From NCBI RefSeq assembly GCF_029168945.1, contig NC_083604.1, positions 29,383,686 to 29,447,685 on the forward strand: a DNA stretch of 64,000 bases, in the 5' to 3' direction. How positions within the stretch are numbered: position 1 is the first letter of the stretch; each line of letters begins with the position of its first letter. Positions 47,895 to 57,934 of the stretch are shown here, piece by piece. The translations under genes were made by a program, and so were the position numbers. The notes beneath the pieces are model-generated. The model made no database searches and was not told the origin of the DNA. It was given only the letters and a program-made list of their open reading frames with translations. This DNA is from Cannabis sativa. Lineage: Eukaryota; Streptophyta; Magnoliopsida; Rosales; Cannabaceae.

Positions 47895-48986
47895 TGTAAC
47901 ACCTTAACTAACGTAGACGTATTACGTGATTTTTAAACATGCTGTGCAGCTCGTTGCTAATCAACGAGGTTTATGGAAAACGTGATTAATTAAAATTTTT
48001 GCTTTTTAATTAAACTTATAAAATATTTATAAGAAAAGACTCGGGATCGCGATTACAAAATCATTTACAAAAGTTTACTGTTCATACAAAATAATTGTCG
48101 CCTAGCGACTAGTTACAAAAAAATAGCCTTGCTGTCCCGAGGATCGTACGCTCCAGGCCTAACCGCCCCGACATGTATAGTCTTCACCGGCTCACTCACG
48201 GTCCATCATCTCTAGCCTTGCCTTTACCTACGCATAAACGTAGCACTGTGAGTCGACAGACTCAGTAAGAAAAGCATAATAATACTCATACATAAATCCC
48301 GGTCATGATCAGACGCCCATACCCCTGATCATAACCCTAACTGCCGTGTCTAACACGATACTGAGTCCCCTTAACTGTCGTGTCCAACACGGTACTGAGT
48401 TCTGAACGTTCATAGGGACAGTACTATTGACAAGTAACAGCCTGATCGGTCGAACCGGTCATACTCCGGCTGCTGGTAATACTCCAGCCTGTACCGACGT
48501 GTTACTGTATCAGCCTGATCGGTCGAACCGGTCATACTCCGGCTGCTGGTCACACTCCAGCCTGTACCGACGTGATACGTCAAATAGTACGGAACCACCA
48601 ACCTAAGTGTCAGCCTGATCGGTCGAACCGGTCATAATCTGGCTGCTGGTCATACTCCAGCCTGTACCGACGTGACACACTTGGATGGTTCGAAGCCAAC
48701 ATACATAACTAATGTAATCTAATAGGCTTCCTACATGCACGCTAAACATGTAATCTACATATGCATACTGTTATACTAATCTTACCTGGATTTCGAATTC
48801 AGGTGTGCCGGTAAACCTGACTGGAACTATCTGAGCGGCGGATTACAGGCTCCTAAACCATGAAAATCACAACACTATAAGTGATACGCTAAATCACTTC
48901 CCGGGGACTTAAACTAGGAACTAAAAGTTTCCCTATCAATAAAAAACATGGCAATACCCCCAAAAACATAAAATCGAGGAAAACTA

Positions 48987-50459
48987 TGTTAACTCAAACT
49001 TTTCGATCTCCTTGTTTTGATGATTAACAAATATTTGATTATTATTTGTTACTAATGATTTATTGATTTTGTAGCAAATTTAAAAGAGAATAAATATTTT
49101 GGTATTTTTACCAAACTTTTGAAAGCAACACTAAATGGATTCAACAAGCATATCAAGAGCAAAAGATTCATCAAGGAATCAACAACTCAAGACCCTATTC
49201 AAAAGAGGTCTTCAAAAGCCCAAAGTCAAAAAGTCAACCCGAAAGTCAAATTCAAAGTCAAAGTCAAGGTCAACTCTCGGGAAAAGTCAACATGGGATCA
49301 AAAACATGCAAATCAAGCTAGGAGGCTCATCTACATCAAGACTACTCAAAATCAAATGGTATAAATTTACTTTAGTCTTGTTAAAGTGATTTGCATAGCA
49401 CACTAAGTTTTTATAAATTTGAATTTTGGCCCATTCACTAACTTGTGCAACAAGTTTTCTCACACGATAGTTCAAAAAAAATTTTGATTGAATTTCTAAA
49501 TCACATTTTGTTTAACTAAGAGAACAAAGTTGGAATTTCTGAAATCGGATAATCGAGTAAGAAGTTATGCGTGTTTGAGTCCCGAAAAATGGCACTTTTG
49601 CCTCTGGTCAGCCATCCAGAATTCCGGTTGGCAACCGGAATTCCGGTTGTAATCAATCCAAAATTCCGGTTCCCATCCGGACTTCCGGTTCACGGCTGAC
49701 CTCACCTCGGGAAACGTGCTAACGGCTATAAACGGCTAGTTTTCTTTCAAACACTATATAAACTCGATTTTTCTTTCAAAAAACAAGTTGGTTGAGCATT
49801 TATTACAAACATCTAACCTATCTAAGTGAGATTAAGGAGCTTCCAAGTTTGAAATCCAAACAAACACTTTTCACACACTTTGAGCCAAAATTTGATTTTA
49901 TTCATCTTAAGTGTGCTTGCTTTTCACTCTAGGTTTCCATTGTATCATCATATTTCTAGAGTGATTTTAGCTTGTATATCAAACACATTTCCATATTGTG
50001 ATTGAGGTGAGGTTGGCACCGGTTTTGTAAACAACCCGGTAATAGTGAGATTGGCACTTCAACAACCCGAGAAAGAGGTTAATAGTCCTCGGGGATGCGA
50101 AACTATTGTAAGAGGTTTGGAAATGCCTTGGTGAAAATTTCCCGGTTGTAAGGGTTAGTCAAGCCCGTTAACTTGGCTCGATATTGGAACTCAAAGCTAG
50201 GTCCATAGCTTTGAAGACCAAGGACGTAGGTGGCATAGCTCTACCGAACCTTGTAAAAATCGAGAGTTTGCATTTTCTAATCCTTAAACTCTTTACTTTA
50301 CAAGTTTAATTATTTGTCTTAATATATTGCTTGCCATACTACTTGCTTTTACTTGATTAATTGACTGATTGCATAATTTTGTGTTAAAAGTTTTAATTTT
50401 CCGAAATTAGTTAAAATTTCCAATTCACCCCCCTCTTGGAAACATATCTTGGGCTAACA
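48987..50459 (+). repeat. 5' LTR of copia F
   Basis: TGTTAACTC ... GGGCTAACA. Contains AAAGTC-type hexamer repeats at about 49200-49280, a palindromic AATTCCGG/CCGGAATT module at 49614-49690 with one more unit (about 20 bases) than the 3' LTR, a repeated CGGCTA word (AACGGCTATAAACGGCTAG, 49719-49739) and a TATA box. A short open frame at 49119-49364 arises from the hexamers and is not a gene. Confidence 0.95.
49755..49762 (+). promoter_or_regulatory. TATA box in F 5' LTR
   Basis: TATATAAA in ACACTATATAAACTCG, identical in the 3' LTR at 58691-58698. It lies about 65 bases after the palindromic module and is the likely core promoter; transcription would start some 30 bases downstream. Confidence 0.7.
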
Positions 50460-50461
50460 AT

Positions 50462-50473
50462 TGGTATTAGAGC
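50462..50473 (+). promoter_or_regulatory. Primer binding site of copia F
   Basis: TGGTATTAGAGC two bases after the LTR, one mismatch from TGGTATCAGAGC, the complement of the initiator tRNA-Met 3' end. Confidence 0.88.
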
Positions 50474-50513
50474 AAGGGCTCAAATTATTTGATTAGATTT
50501 CACAATCTAGAGC

Positions 50514-51377
50514 ATGGCGTTTCCAAGTAATTCACAAAATAACATGTTAGAAGGTTTTAGCACAAATAGAGCACCATACTTCAATGGAGTAGATTTTCCT
50601 TATTGGAAAATTAGAATGGAAACTTACCTTCAATCTATTGACTATGATTTGTGGCATATTGTGTCTAGTGGTCCTTATGTTGCTAAACATGTCATAAATG
50701 GTGTTGAAGTAATTAAGACTTATGAAGCATATGATGAAAATGATAAGAAAATTCTTTCTAAAAATGCTAAAGCTAAATATGCTCTTATATGTGGTTTGGA
50801 TAGAGACATTTTTAAAAATATTGAACAAGCTTCTACCGCTTATGATATGTGCAAAATGCTTGAAGTTACTTATCAAGGAACTAGTGCTATGAAGGAAACT
50901 AAAATTCAAATTTATTCCACTCAATGTGAGAACTTTAAGATGAAATCGGATGAAACCATTGCTAATATGTATACTCGCTTCACCACAATTACTGATGGTT
51001 TGAACTCTCTTGGCAAGGTACTTACTCAAAAGGATATGGTGACCAAGATTTTGAGAAGTCTCACCAAGGCTTATCAAGGAAAGGTGGTTGCCATTCAAGA
51101 AGCCAAGGATCTCTCAACACTTCCCTTGGAAGAACTAATTGGCTCACTCATGAACCATGAAATTTTCATGAGTGCTCAAGAAGAAGAGGAAGTTGAGAAG
51201 AAAAAGAAGACTATTGCATTCAAGTCTTCCTCCTCCCATGACATTAGTGAAGAAGATGAGGAAAGCTTATGTAGTGACATGGAGGACTTGGCACTCTTCT
51301 CTAAGACATACAAAAAGTTCATGAAATTCAAAAAGAACTTTGGGAAGAAGCCACAAAGAGGGACTCAAAAGAAATAA
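50514..51377 (+). CDS. gag: Gag of copia F, N-terminal open part (287 codons)
   Basis: Starts at ATG 50514 (MAFPSNSQNNMLEGFST), 40 bases after the primer site. The core has YFNGVDFPYWKIRMETYL (the conserved F.G..YxxWK of copia gag), NAKAKYALICGLDRDIF, YDMCKMLEVTYQG and EEKIxxxxL-like text LPLEELIGSLMNHE, followed by a Lys/Glu-rich linker. It forms the particle shell. A frame change near 51365-51375 ends the frame at TAA (51375-51377) just before the first zinc knuckle, so the protein as written lacks its RNA-binding part. Confidence 0.9.
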   Translation: MAFPSNSQNNMLEGFSTNRAPYFNGVDFPYWKIRMETYLQSIDYDLWHIVSSGPYVAKHVINGVEVIKTYEAYDENDKKILSKNAKAKYALICGLDRDIFKNIEQASTAYDMCKMLEVTYQGTSAMKETKIQIYSTQCENFKMKSDETIANMYTRFTTITDGLNSLGKVLTQKDMVTKILRSLTKAYQGKVVAIQEAKDLSTLPLEELIGSLMNHEIFMSAQEEEEVEKKKKTIAFKSSSSHDISEEDEESLCSDMEDLALFSKTYKKFMKFKKNFGKKPQRGTQKK

Positions 51378-52210
51378 AAAGCAAAGATGATCCACCAATT
51401 TGCTTTGAATGCAAGAAGCCCGGACATATGAAGATGGATTGTCCAATGAGAAAGAAGAACAAATACAAAGGAAGGGCAATGTTGGCGGATTGGCTCAATA
51501 GTGACGAAGAGGACTCCGAAGAAGAAGGAAAGAATGAAGTAGCAAACATGTGCATGATGGCACTTGATGATGGGGTAAGCATTTCTAACCAAAATGATTG
51601 TGATAGCGAGAATGATGATGATAACTTAGATATGCCATATGATGAGTTGTCTAATTCATTTAAGGAACTATTTGATGATTTTGGTAAATTGCTTGTGAAA
51701 AACCAAACCCTTAGAGAGAAGACCAACATGCTTTTAAAAGAAATTGAGATTTTGAAAATAAATGAAAAAGAACTTATAGTTAAATCTCAATGTGCTACAT
51801 GTGCTTCACATAAGAAAGAAATTATTGATTTGAAAGCCCATGTGAGAAACCTAAAAAATGACATATATACCTTCACTAGAGGTAAGGAAGGCTATGATCT
51901 CATGGTGGGAAACCAATCATGTGGTTTTTCAAAAAACTGGTATTAGTTATGATCCTAGTAAGAAACAAAAATTTTTGAGAAACTTTTTTGTGAAATCATC
52001 TAGTCTACCTCACTTTACATGCACATATTGTAACCGAGATGGTCACACTATTTCCTATTGTCATGTGAAAAAATTTGCATATCTAGGCAAGACTAAATGG
52101 GTACCAAAGGGTTCTAGAACTAACAAGAATGGACCCAAAGTTATATGGGTACCAAAAGCCAACAAATGAACTTGTTTTTGTAGGAATCAACAAGAAAGAG
52201 CCAAAGCTTA
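51378..52210 (+). pseudogene. Gag of copia F, C-terminal part in shifted frames
   Basis: First zinc knuckle CFECKKPGHMKMDC at 51401-51442. An acidic linker follows (SDEEDSEEEGKNE), then a Leu/Lys coiled-coil-like segment (LLKEIEILKINEKELIVK) to TAG/TAA at 51944-51946. A frame change near 51915 leads to VFQKTGISYDPSKKQKF, a second zinc knuckle CTYCNRDGHTISYC at 52020-52061, and KTKWVPKGS / KVIWVPKANK ending in TGA at 52167. Two CX2CX4HX4C knuckles and the WVPK repeats are typical of SIRE-type gag. The frame after the TGA is that of pol. Confidence 0.85.
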
Positions 52211-55200
52211 TGGTTCTTGGATAGTGGATGTTCAAAGAATATGACCGGTGATCCATCAAGATTTTCAAGCTTTAAAATAAAGGAAAGTGGCTTTGTCACT
52301 TTTGGAGACAATTCAAAAGGAAAAATCTTGGGCATTGGTGATATCGGTAACATATACTCTCCATGTATTAAAAATGTGCTTCTTGTTGATAATCTTAAAC
52401 ATAACTTGCTTAGTATTAGTCAATTATGTGATATAGGTTTTCGTGTTGTGTTTGAATCCTCAAAATGCTCCATTGAAAATGTTTCAACCAATGAAGTTAT
52501 TTTCCTTGGAGTAAGGAAGGATAATGTGTATGTTATTGATGTTGATTCTTTTGATAGTAAAAATAAATGTTTAACCGTTATGAATGATAATTCTTGGTTG
52601 TGGCATAGAAGATTAGGACATGCTAGTATGGATTCTATTTCAAAATTGGTTAGAAAAGATCTTGTTATTGGTTTGCCATCTATTCCGTTTGTTAAAGATA
52701 AACTTTGTGATGCATGCCAATTTGGAAAACAAATTAAAACATCTTTTCATTCCAAGAAAGAGATTTCAACTACTAGACATTTGCAATTGCTTCATATTGA
52801 TTTATTTGGTCCTTCTAGAATTGCTAGTCTTGGTGGTAAATACTATGCATTTGTAATTGTTGATGATTTTTCAAGATTTACTTGGGTTATTTTCTTGACT
52901 CTTAAAAGTGATGTTTTGGAAAACTTTGTCAAATTTTGTAAAAATGTGCAAAATGAAAAAGGATATTCTATTACCTCTGTTAGGAGTGACCATGGTGGTG
53001 AGTTTGACAATGATGCCTTAGAATTGTTTTGTGATGAACATGGTTTTAACCATAACTTTTCGGCACCAAGAACTCCACAACAAAATGGAGTTGTCGAAAG
53101 GAAGAATATAACAATTCAAGAAATGGCTAGGTCAATGCTAAATGAAATTTCATTACCAAAATATTTTTGGGCCGAGGCCGTCAATACCTCTTGTTATATT
53201 TTGAATCGTGTTTTCATTAGGCCCAACATGAATAAAACCCCTTATGAGCTTTGGAAAGGAAGAAAACCCAACATTGGCTATTTTAAAGTTTTTGGATGCA
53301 AATGTTACATTTTAAACACCAAGGACAACCTTGGAAAATTTGATGCTAAATCCGATGTTGGAATTTTTATAAGGTATTCAACACATAGTAAAGCTTATAG
53401 AATTTATAACAAAACAACTAATGTTGTTGAAGAATCTATTCATGTTGCCTTTGATGAGACTAACCCGCCTACAAGCAAAAATTTAGATGATGATGTTGTA
53501 GGTTTGAGAGATGAGGTTCAAAATCTCAAAATTGGAGAGACTTCCAATGCTCCCTCACAAACTCCCAAAGAGGAACCACCCATGGAAAAGGTAAATAAAA
53601 GCCAAGGTATGAATTCTAACTTTCCACATGAGTGGAAATTCAAAAGTGCTCATCCTATAGACCAAATTCTAGGTGATCCTTCTCAAGGTGTCACTACTAG
53701 AAACTCCCTTAGAAACTTGTGTAATTTCATTGCTTTTATTTCTCAAATTGAAACAAAGAATTTTAAAGAGGCCGAAGTTGATGAATTTTGGCTTCTAGCT
53801 ATGCAAGAAGAAATAAATCAATTTATAAGAAATAATGTTTGGGAGTTAGTTCCAAGACCGTCACATCAATCGGTGATTGGAACAAAATGGGTCTATAGAA
53901 ATAAGGTAGATGAGCATGGGGTCATTGTGTGTAACAAGGCTAGATTAGTGGCCCAAGGTTACAATCAAGAAGAAGGAATTGATTATGAGGAAACCTTTTC
54001 CCCGGTAGCAAGACTTGACTCCATTAGAATGTTGTTAGCTTTTGCATGCCACAAGAATTTTATCTTGTACCAAATGGATGTAAAAAGCGTATTCTTAAAT
54101 GGGTACATTATGGAAGAGGTTTATGTCTCTGAACCACCCGGTTTTCAAAATCATAAATACCCTAACCATGTTTACAAATTGAAAAAGGCTTTATATGGTT
54201 TAAAGCAAGCTCCTAGAGCTTGGTATGAAAGATTAAGCACTTTTCTTATTTCAAATGGTTTTTCAATGGGTAAAGCGGATAATACACTTTTTATAAAAAG
54301 AAAATCTAAAGACATTATTATAGTACAAATTTATGTTGATGATATTATCTTTGGTGCTACTAATGATGCTCTTTGTGAAGAATTTTCTAAGTGTATGCAT
54401 AGTGAGTTTGAGATGAGCATGATGGGAGAACTCAACTTTTTTCTTGGACTTCAAATCAAGCAACAAAAGGATGGCATATTCATAGGTCAAACTAAGTACA
54501 TCAAGGATCTTCTTCAAAAGTTTGACTTGGCAAATGCAAAGTCCATGAATACACCCATGAGCACATCCATAAAGATGGACAAAGATGAAAGCGGTAAGAA
54601 TGTGGACATCACCAAGTATCGAGGTATGATTGGCTCTTTATTATATTTAACCGCTAGTAGACCGGATATTTTGTTTAGTGTTGGTCTTTGTGCTAGGTAC
54701 CAATCTTGTCCTAAAGAATCCCACTTAAGTGTCGTTAAGAGAATATTTAGATACTTGATAGGCACAATGAATCTAGGACTTTGGTACCCCAAGAACTCAA
54801 ACTTTGAAATAGTTAGCTACTCGGATGTCGACTTTGCCGGTTGTAAGACGGATAGAAAAAGTACTAGTGGAACTTGTCACTTTCTAGGAAATTCCTTAGT
54901 GTCATGGTTTAGCAAGAAACAAAACTCGGTACCTCTATCCACAACCGAAGCCGAATATATAGCCTCGGGTAGTTGTTGTGCACAAATACTTTGGATGAAA
55001 CAAACTCTTAAGGATTTTGATATTGATTTTAAGTGTACACCCATAAAATGTGATAACACTAGTGCCATTAACCTCTCTAAGAATCCAATATTGCATTCTA
55101 GAGCCAAGCATATTGACATAAGGCACCACTTCCTTAGAGATCATATCCAAAGAGGTGATATTATGCTAGACTTTGTAAGCACCGAATTCCAATTAGCAGA

Positions 55201-55282
55201 TATATTCACCAAGCCTCTTAGTGATGAGAGATTTAGTTTCATTAGAAGAGAGCTAGGAATGACCAACTTAAATGAAATATAA
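52211..55282 (+). CDS. pol: Pol of copia F: protease, integrase, RT, RNase H
   Basis: A continuous frame of just over 1,020 codons; numbering here starts at the Leu of LDSGC (52217). Protease: WFLDSGCSKNMTGD, catalytic DSG. GAG-pre-integrase and zinc region: LWHRRLGHAS, CDACQFGKQ. Integrase: D195 (LLHIDLFGP), D258 (RSDHGGEF), E294 (VVERKN), 35 residues between the last two, i.e. DD35E. RT: GTKWVYRNKVDE, ARLVAQGY, YVDD at about 706-709. RNase H: SYSDVDFAGCKTDRKSTSG, STTEAEY at 908, end NLNEI. All key residues are present and there is no internal stop, so the enzyme set looks intact. Translation must begin upstream in gag; the exact pol start is not set by an ATG. TAA at 55280. Confidence 0.95.
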   Translation, partial: WFLDSGCSKNMTGDPSRFSSFKIKESGFVTFGDNSKGKILGIGDIGNIYSPCIKNVLLVDNLKHNLLSISQLCDIGFRVVFESSKCSIENVSTNEVIFLGVRKDNVYVIDVDSFDSKNKCLTVMNDNSWLWHRRLGHASMDSISKLVRKDLVIGLPSIPFVKDKLCDACQFGKQIKTSFHSKKEISTTRHLQLLHIDLFGPSRIASLGGKYYAFVIVDDFSRFTWVIFLTLKSDVLENFVKFCKNVQNEKGYSITSVRSDHGGEFDNDALELFCDEHGFNHNFSAPRTPQQNGVVERKNITIQEMARSMLNEISLPKYFWAEAVNTSCYILNRVFIRPNMNKTPYELWKGRKPNIGYFKVFGCKCYILNTKDNLGKFDAKSDVGIFIRYSTHSKAYRIYNKTTNVVEESIHVAFDETNPPTSKNLDDDVVGLRDEVQNLKIGETSNAPSQTPKEEPPMEKVNKSQGMNSNFPHEWKFKSAHPIDQILGDPSQGVTTRNSLRNLCNFIAFISQIETKNFKEAEVDEFWLLAMQEEINQFIRNNVWELVPRPSHQSVIGTKWVYRNKVDEHGVIVCNKARLVAQGYNQEEGIDYEETFSPVARLDSIRMLLAFACHKNFILYQMDVKSVFLNGYIMEEVYVSEPPGFQNHKYPNHVYKLKKALYGLKQAPRAWYERLSTFLISNGFSMGKADNTLFIKRKSKDIIIVQIYVDDIIFGATNDALCEEFSKCMHSEFEMSMMGELNFFLGLQIKQQKDGIFIGQTKYIKDLLQKFDLANAKSMNTPMSTSIKMDKDESGKNVDITKYRGMIGSLLYLTASRPDILFSVGLCARYQSCPKESHLSVVKRIFRYLIGTMNLGLWYPKNSNFEIVSYSDVDFAGCKTDRKSTSGTCHFLGNSLVSWFSKKQNSVPLSTTEAEYIASGSCCAQILWMKQTLKDFDIDFKCTPIKCDNTSAINLSKNPILHSRAKHIDIRHHFLRDHIQRGDIMLDFVSTEFQLADIFTKPLSDERFSFIRRELGMTNLNEI

Positions 55283-56208
55283 GGTTTGTTAGCTATGAAA
55301 AAAAAAATTACTTACTTATTTATGCATAATTATTCCAAATATGACATTAATGAGATTTATATGCATAGATGAGAAAGTTTATTGATACTTGACCTATATG
55401 AACTATACTTGTTGAAAAACTCAAAATTATAGGTCAAAATGTGGATTTTTGGCGAACTTTGGACTTGTTTTTAAACAAGTGAACATGTGAATTTTTGCAT
55501 ATTTGATTTTTTTATGTGTCTATATGCTTGAATATGTGAAATAGAATGTATTTAGTATGCCTATAGGTTTATCTTGATTGAAATTTGCATGAAACAAATT
55601 TTTGGTACCTCACTTGTTGAATTTATAGATTTTTAGGCCTAAAAGAGTGTTTTTCGCCAAACTTTCTCATTTTTCAACATTTTTCGATTCCGTAAGTTTG
55701 TACACCTCACATTTCACTTCATAAAACTGCTGGAAAAAGAATTTTTCAATTTCGTTGCATAAAACTCATTTTCGGTACGGTTCTAGTTTTCTTGGCAATT
55801 TTCGAAAAACTTTCCGTAAATCGTCATTTTTCATTATTTTTCAGTTTTTCTTGTTTGAGCAATTTTATTTTATCATATTAAAGGCATTAGAATTTGTTTG
55901 GGGTCATTTGGGTCAAAATTGGAATTTTTAGGATGTTTTTAGGGGGAATTTTCTGGTTTGCTGCACCAACCGGAATTTCGATTGTACCATCCGGAATTCC
56001 GGATGGCGCAAGACCAGAAAATAAGGGTTATTTCGTCTTTTTGATGCGATTTTTCCTTTTTAAAACCCTACCACCGAATTTTTTCATTCCCCATTCAGAT
56101 TTTCAACCCTAATACAGCAGCCACTCCTCCCTTTTCTCTCAAATTCTCTCTTTCAAAACCTCACTTTCATCTTCCAATAATTAAAAAAAAAGAGGGGTGT
56201 ATTCTTCA
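55283..56208 (+). other. Spacer between pol and the third ORF of copia F
   Basis: About 0.9 kb without a convincing gene. A 72-codon open frame at 55894-56112 is unsupported. At 55967-56007 it carries ACCGGAATTTCGATTG and CATCCGGAATTCCGGATGG, closely like the module of the gypsy A LTR (11674-11712). A pyrimidine-rich stretch (56124-56175) precedes the third ORF and might include a 3' splice site. Confidence 0.6.
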
Positions 56209-57421
56209 ATGGCTTCCTCATCTCATCCTTCCTCAAGAGCTCCCAAGAGAATGGCTAGTGCGATTCAACAAAGGGAAATAAGGGCAAAAGCAAGGCAAGA
56301 GCCCACTCTATTCTTCAATGATGAGGATCACAACAAGTTTGTCAATGATTTCTCTTCTAGGAAGATTCTCAAATTTGTGATCTCCCTAGCCTTGATTATG
56401 TTGATTTTAGTCATCACTTTGATACCCTAGGATGGACATCTTTTATTCAAATTAATACTCCATTGTATCCTAGATTAGTCCAAGGTTTTTATGCTTGCAT
56501 TAAACCTACCTTAGAACCTTTAGGTGTTAGAGGAACCCTTAGAGGAGTAGCTTTTGAACTCAATGTAGCATCTCTCAATGACATGTTAGGAGCACCAAAT
56601 AGTGGCATATTACTTGAACCCAAACTTTCTCTCAAAAATGATGCCATTTTTAACTTTGATGAGTGTTCTAGGAATATTGTGGTGATGGCCCTTTTATTAT
56701 GAGACCAAAAAGACACCAACTCACTTTAGAAGCTAAAATTCTCCACAAATTCATTGTTGCAAATCTTGCTCCTAGAAGTGGACACCAAGATGAGATCAAT
56801 TCCATTGATCAATTACTCATGCATCTCATCATAGCCAAAACTACACCCATCAACCTAGGCTATCTTATTTTAAAATTCATAATTGATGTGGACAAGCCTA
56901 ATATGATTAAGGCACTTCCTTTTGGTTTTCTTCTTAGCTACCTTTTTCCTCTCTTAGGAATTCCTACCCTACATGAAAAGAAAAATGATCCTACCTCTAG
57001 TGACATTCTAGGATCCAAAACCTTCAAGGCTATGGGTTACAAATTCCTTAACAATGAATGGGTGTTCACACCAAAGAGAGGGCAAAGAATGCAAATTGAT
57101 TTGGAGAGTGATGATGAAGAAATTAATTTGCCCGCAAGTGAAAGTGAAGAAGAAGAAGAAGAACAAGAAGAGATGCCTCCTCAAGCTCCTCCCATGCCTA
57201 ACTTTCCCCAATTCAACCTTGAGGAAGCTTTTACTAGTCTTCACACTTCGGTTGACAACCAATTTCAAACCTTGAGGAATGATCTCAACTCACAACTCAC
57301 CAACCTCAACAATGACATCAACACCATGAGGAGTGACATGGTTCATGGGTTTGCAAATGTGCAAGAGGAGATGGCACAATGGAGGGCATACATGGATCGC
57401 TTTGGCCCCCCACTAAACTAG
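56209..57421 (+). pseudogene. Third (env-like position) ORF of copia F, two frameshifts
   Basis: ATG 56209 gives MASSSHPSSRAPKRMASAIQ, then AKARQEPTLFFNDEDHNKF. A frame change near 56385 leads to FDFSHHFDTLGWTSFI and PLYPRLVQGFYACIKPTLEP, GVAFELNVASLNDMLGAP (to 56702). A second near 56690 leads to MRPKRHQLTLEAKIL and INSIDQLLMHLIIAKTTPIN, an acidic run (ESEEEEEEQEEM) and a C-terminal heptad-like coiled coil (LRNDLNSQLTNLNNDINTM). This position and layout match the extra ORF of SIRE/Maximus elements, sometimes called env-like; the sequence recalls the plant-specific transposon protein family often annotated as putative plant transposon protein. I see no signal peptide or clear membrane anchor, so an envelope role is not supported. 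Confidence 0.75.
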
Positions 57422-57934
57422 TTCTTGCATAATTTTTTTTTGGCATATTTAGTTTCTTTTTATTTTCTTTTTATTTTTTTTTTGGTTGTGTGCAAACGCT
57501 TCATGCCTCTTGACTTTGTGTTAGTTGGTCTTTTTCTTTGTTTTATTTTTTTTGTTGTGTTGAATGTTATTTTGGATATTATGTTTTTTTTAATGCATTG
57601 GATTGTTGCTTTGTTGTTATTTTTATTATTTTTTTTTTCTCTTTTCTTTTATATTTCGTGAATTCCTTGCCACCCTTTTTGATGAATCAAAAGGGGGAGA
57701 ACAACTATTGATTAATTTTTTTTTTGGCATCACCTCAAATTTTTTTTGGTATCTAATTCATTTATCATAAGTAAAAATTGAGGGGGAGTTTACAAATTCA
57801 TGCAAGGTAAAATTAAAAGGTAATTTTTTTTTTCTTGCACACATTAAGGGGGAGCTAATCCAATTTACTTTGCTTAAATTTTTCTTTCCCTTTCAAAATA
57901 ATCAAATATTTGATATCATCAAAAAGGGGGAGAT
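57422..57934 (+). promoter_or_regulatory. Array of polypurine-tract-like sites before the F 3' LTR
   Basis: A T-rich stretch (57430-57660) is followed by four GGGGGAG tracts: 57691-57700, 57781-57788, 57846-57854 and 57921-57934. Only the last abuts the LTR (AAAAAGGGGGAGAT then TGTTAAC). The first and last share context (ATCAAAAGGGGGAGA). Repeated tracts upstream of the true one are known in the SIRE/Opie group; they could act as extra plus-strand primers. Confidence 0.75.

Noticed and set aside
49119..49389. Two overlapping plus-strand small frames, repeated at 58069-58345
   Set aside because: They come from the AAAGTC hexamer array inside the F LTR and occur in both LTR copies; composition is low complexity.
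50547..51729. Minus-strand open frames up to 183 codons
   Set aside because: Antisense shadows of copia F gag; no start context or domain, and the sense strand has clear gag motifs.
56197..56430. Transmembrane-like tail VISLALIMLILVITLIP in the third ORF of F
   Set aside because: It arises by reading past a frameshift; the next frame continues the protein as FDFSHHFDTLGW, so the hydrophobic tail is not part of it.
57425..57661. 78-codon very hydrophobic frame after the third ORF of F, like a membrane protein
   Set aside because: It is a T-rich tract read in frame; it lacks any start context and sits in the untranslated region before the polypurine tracts.
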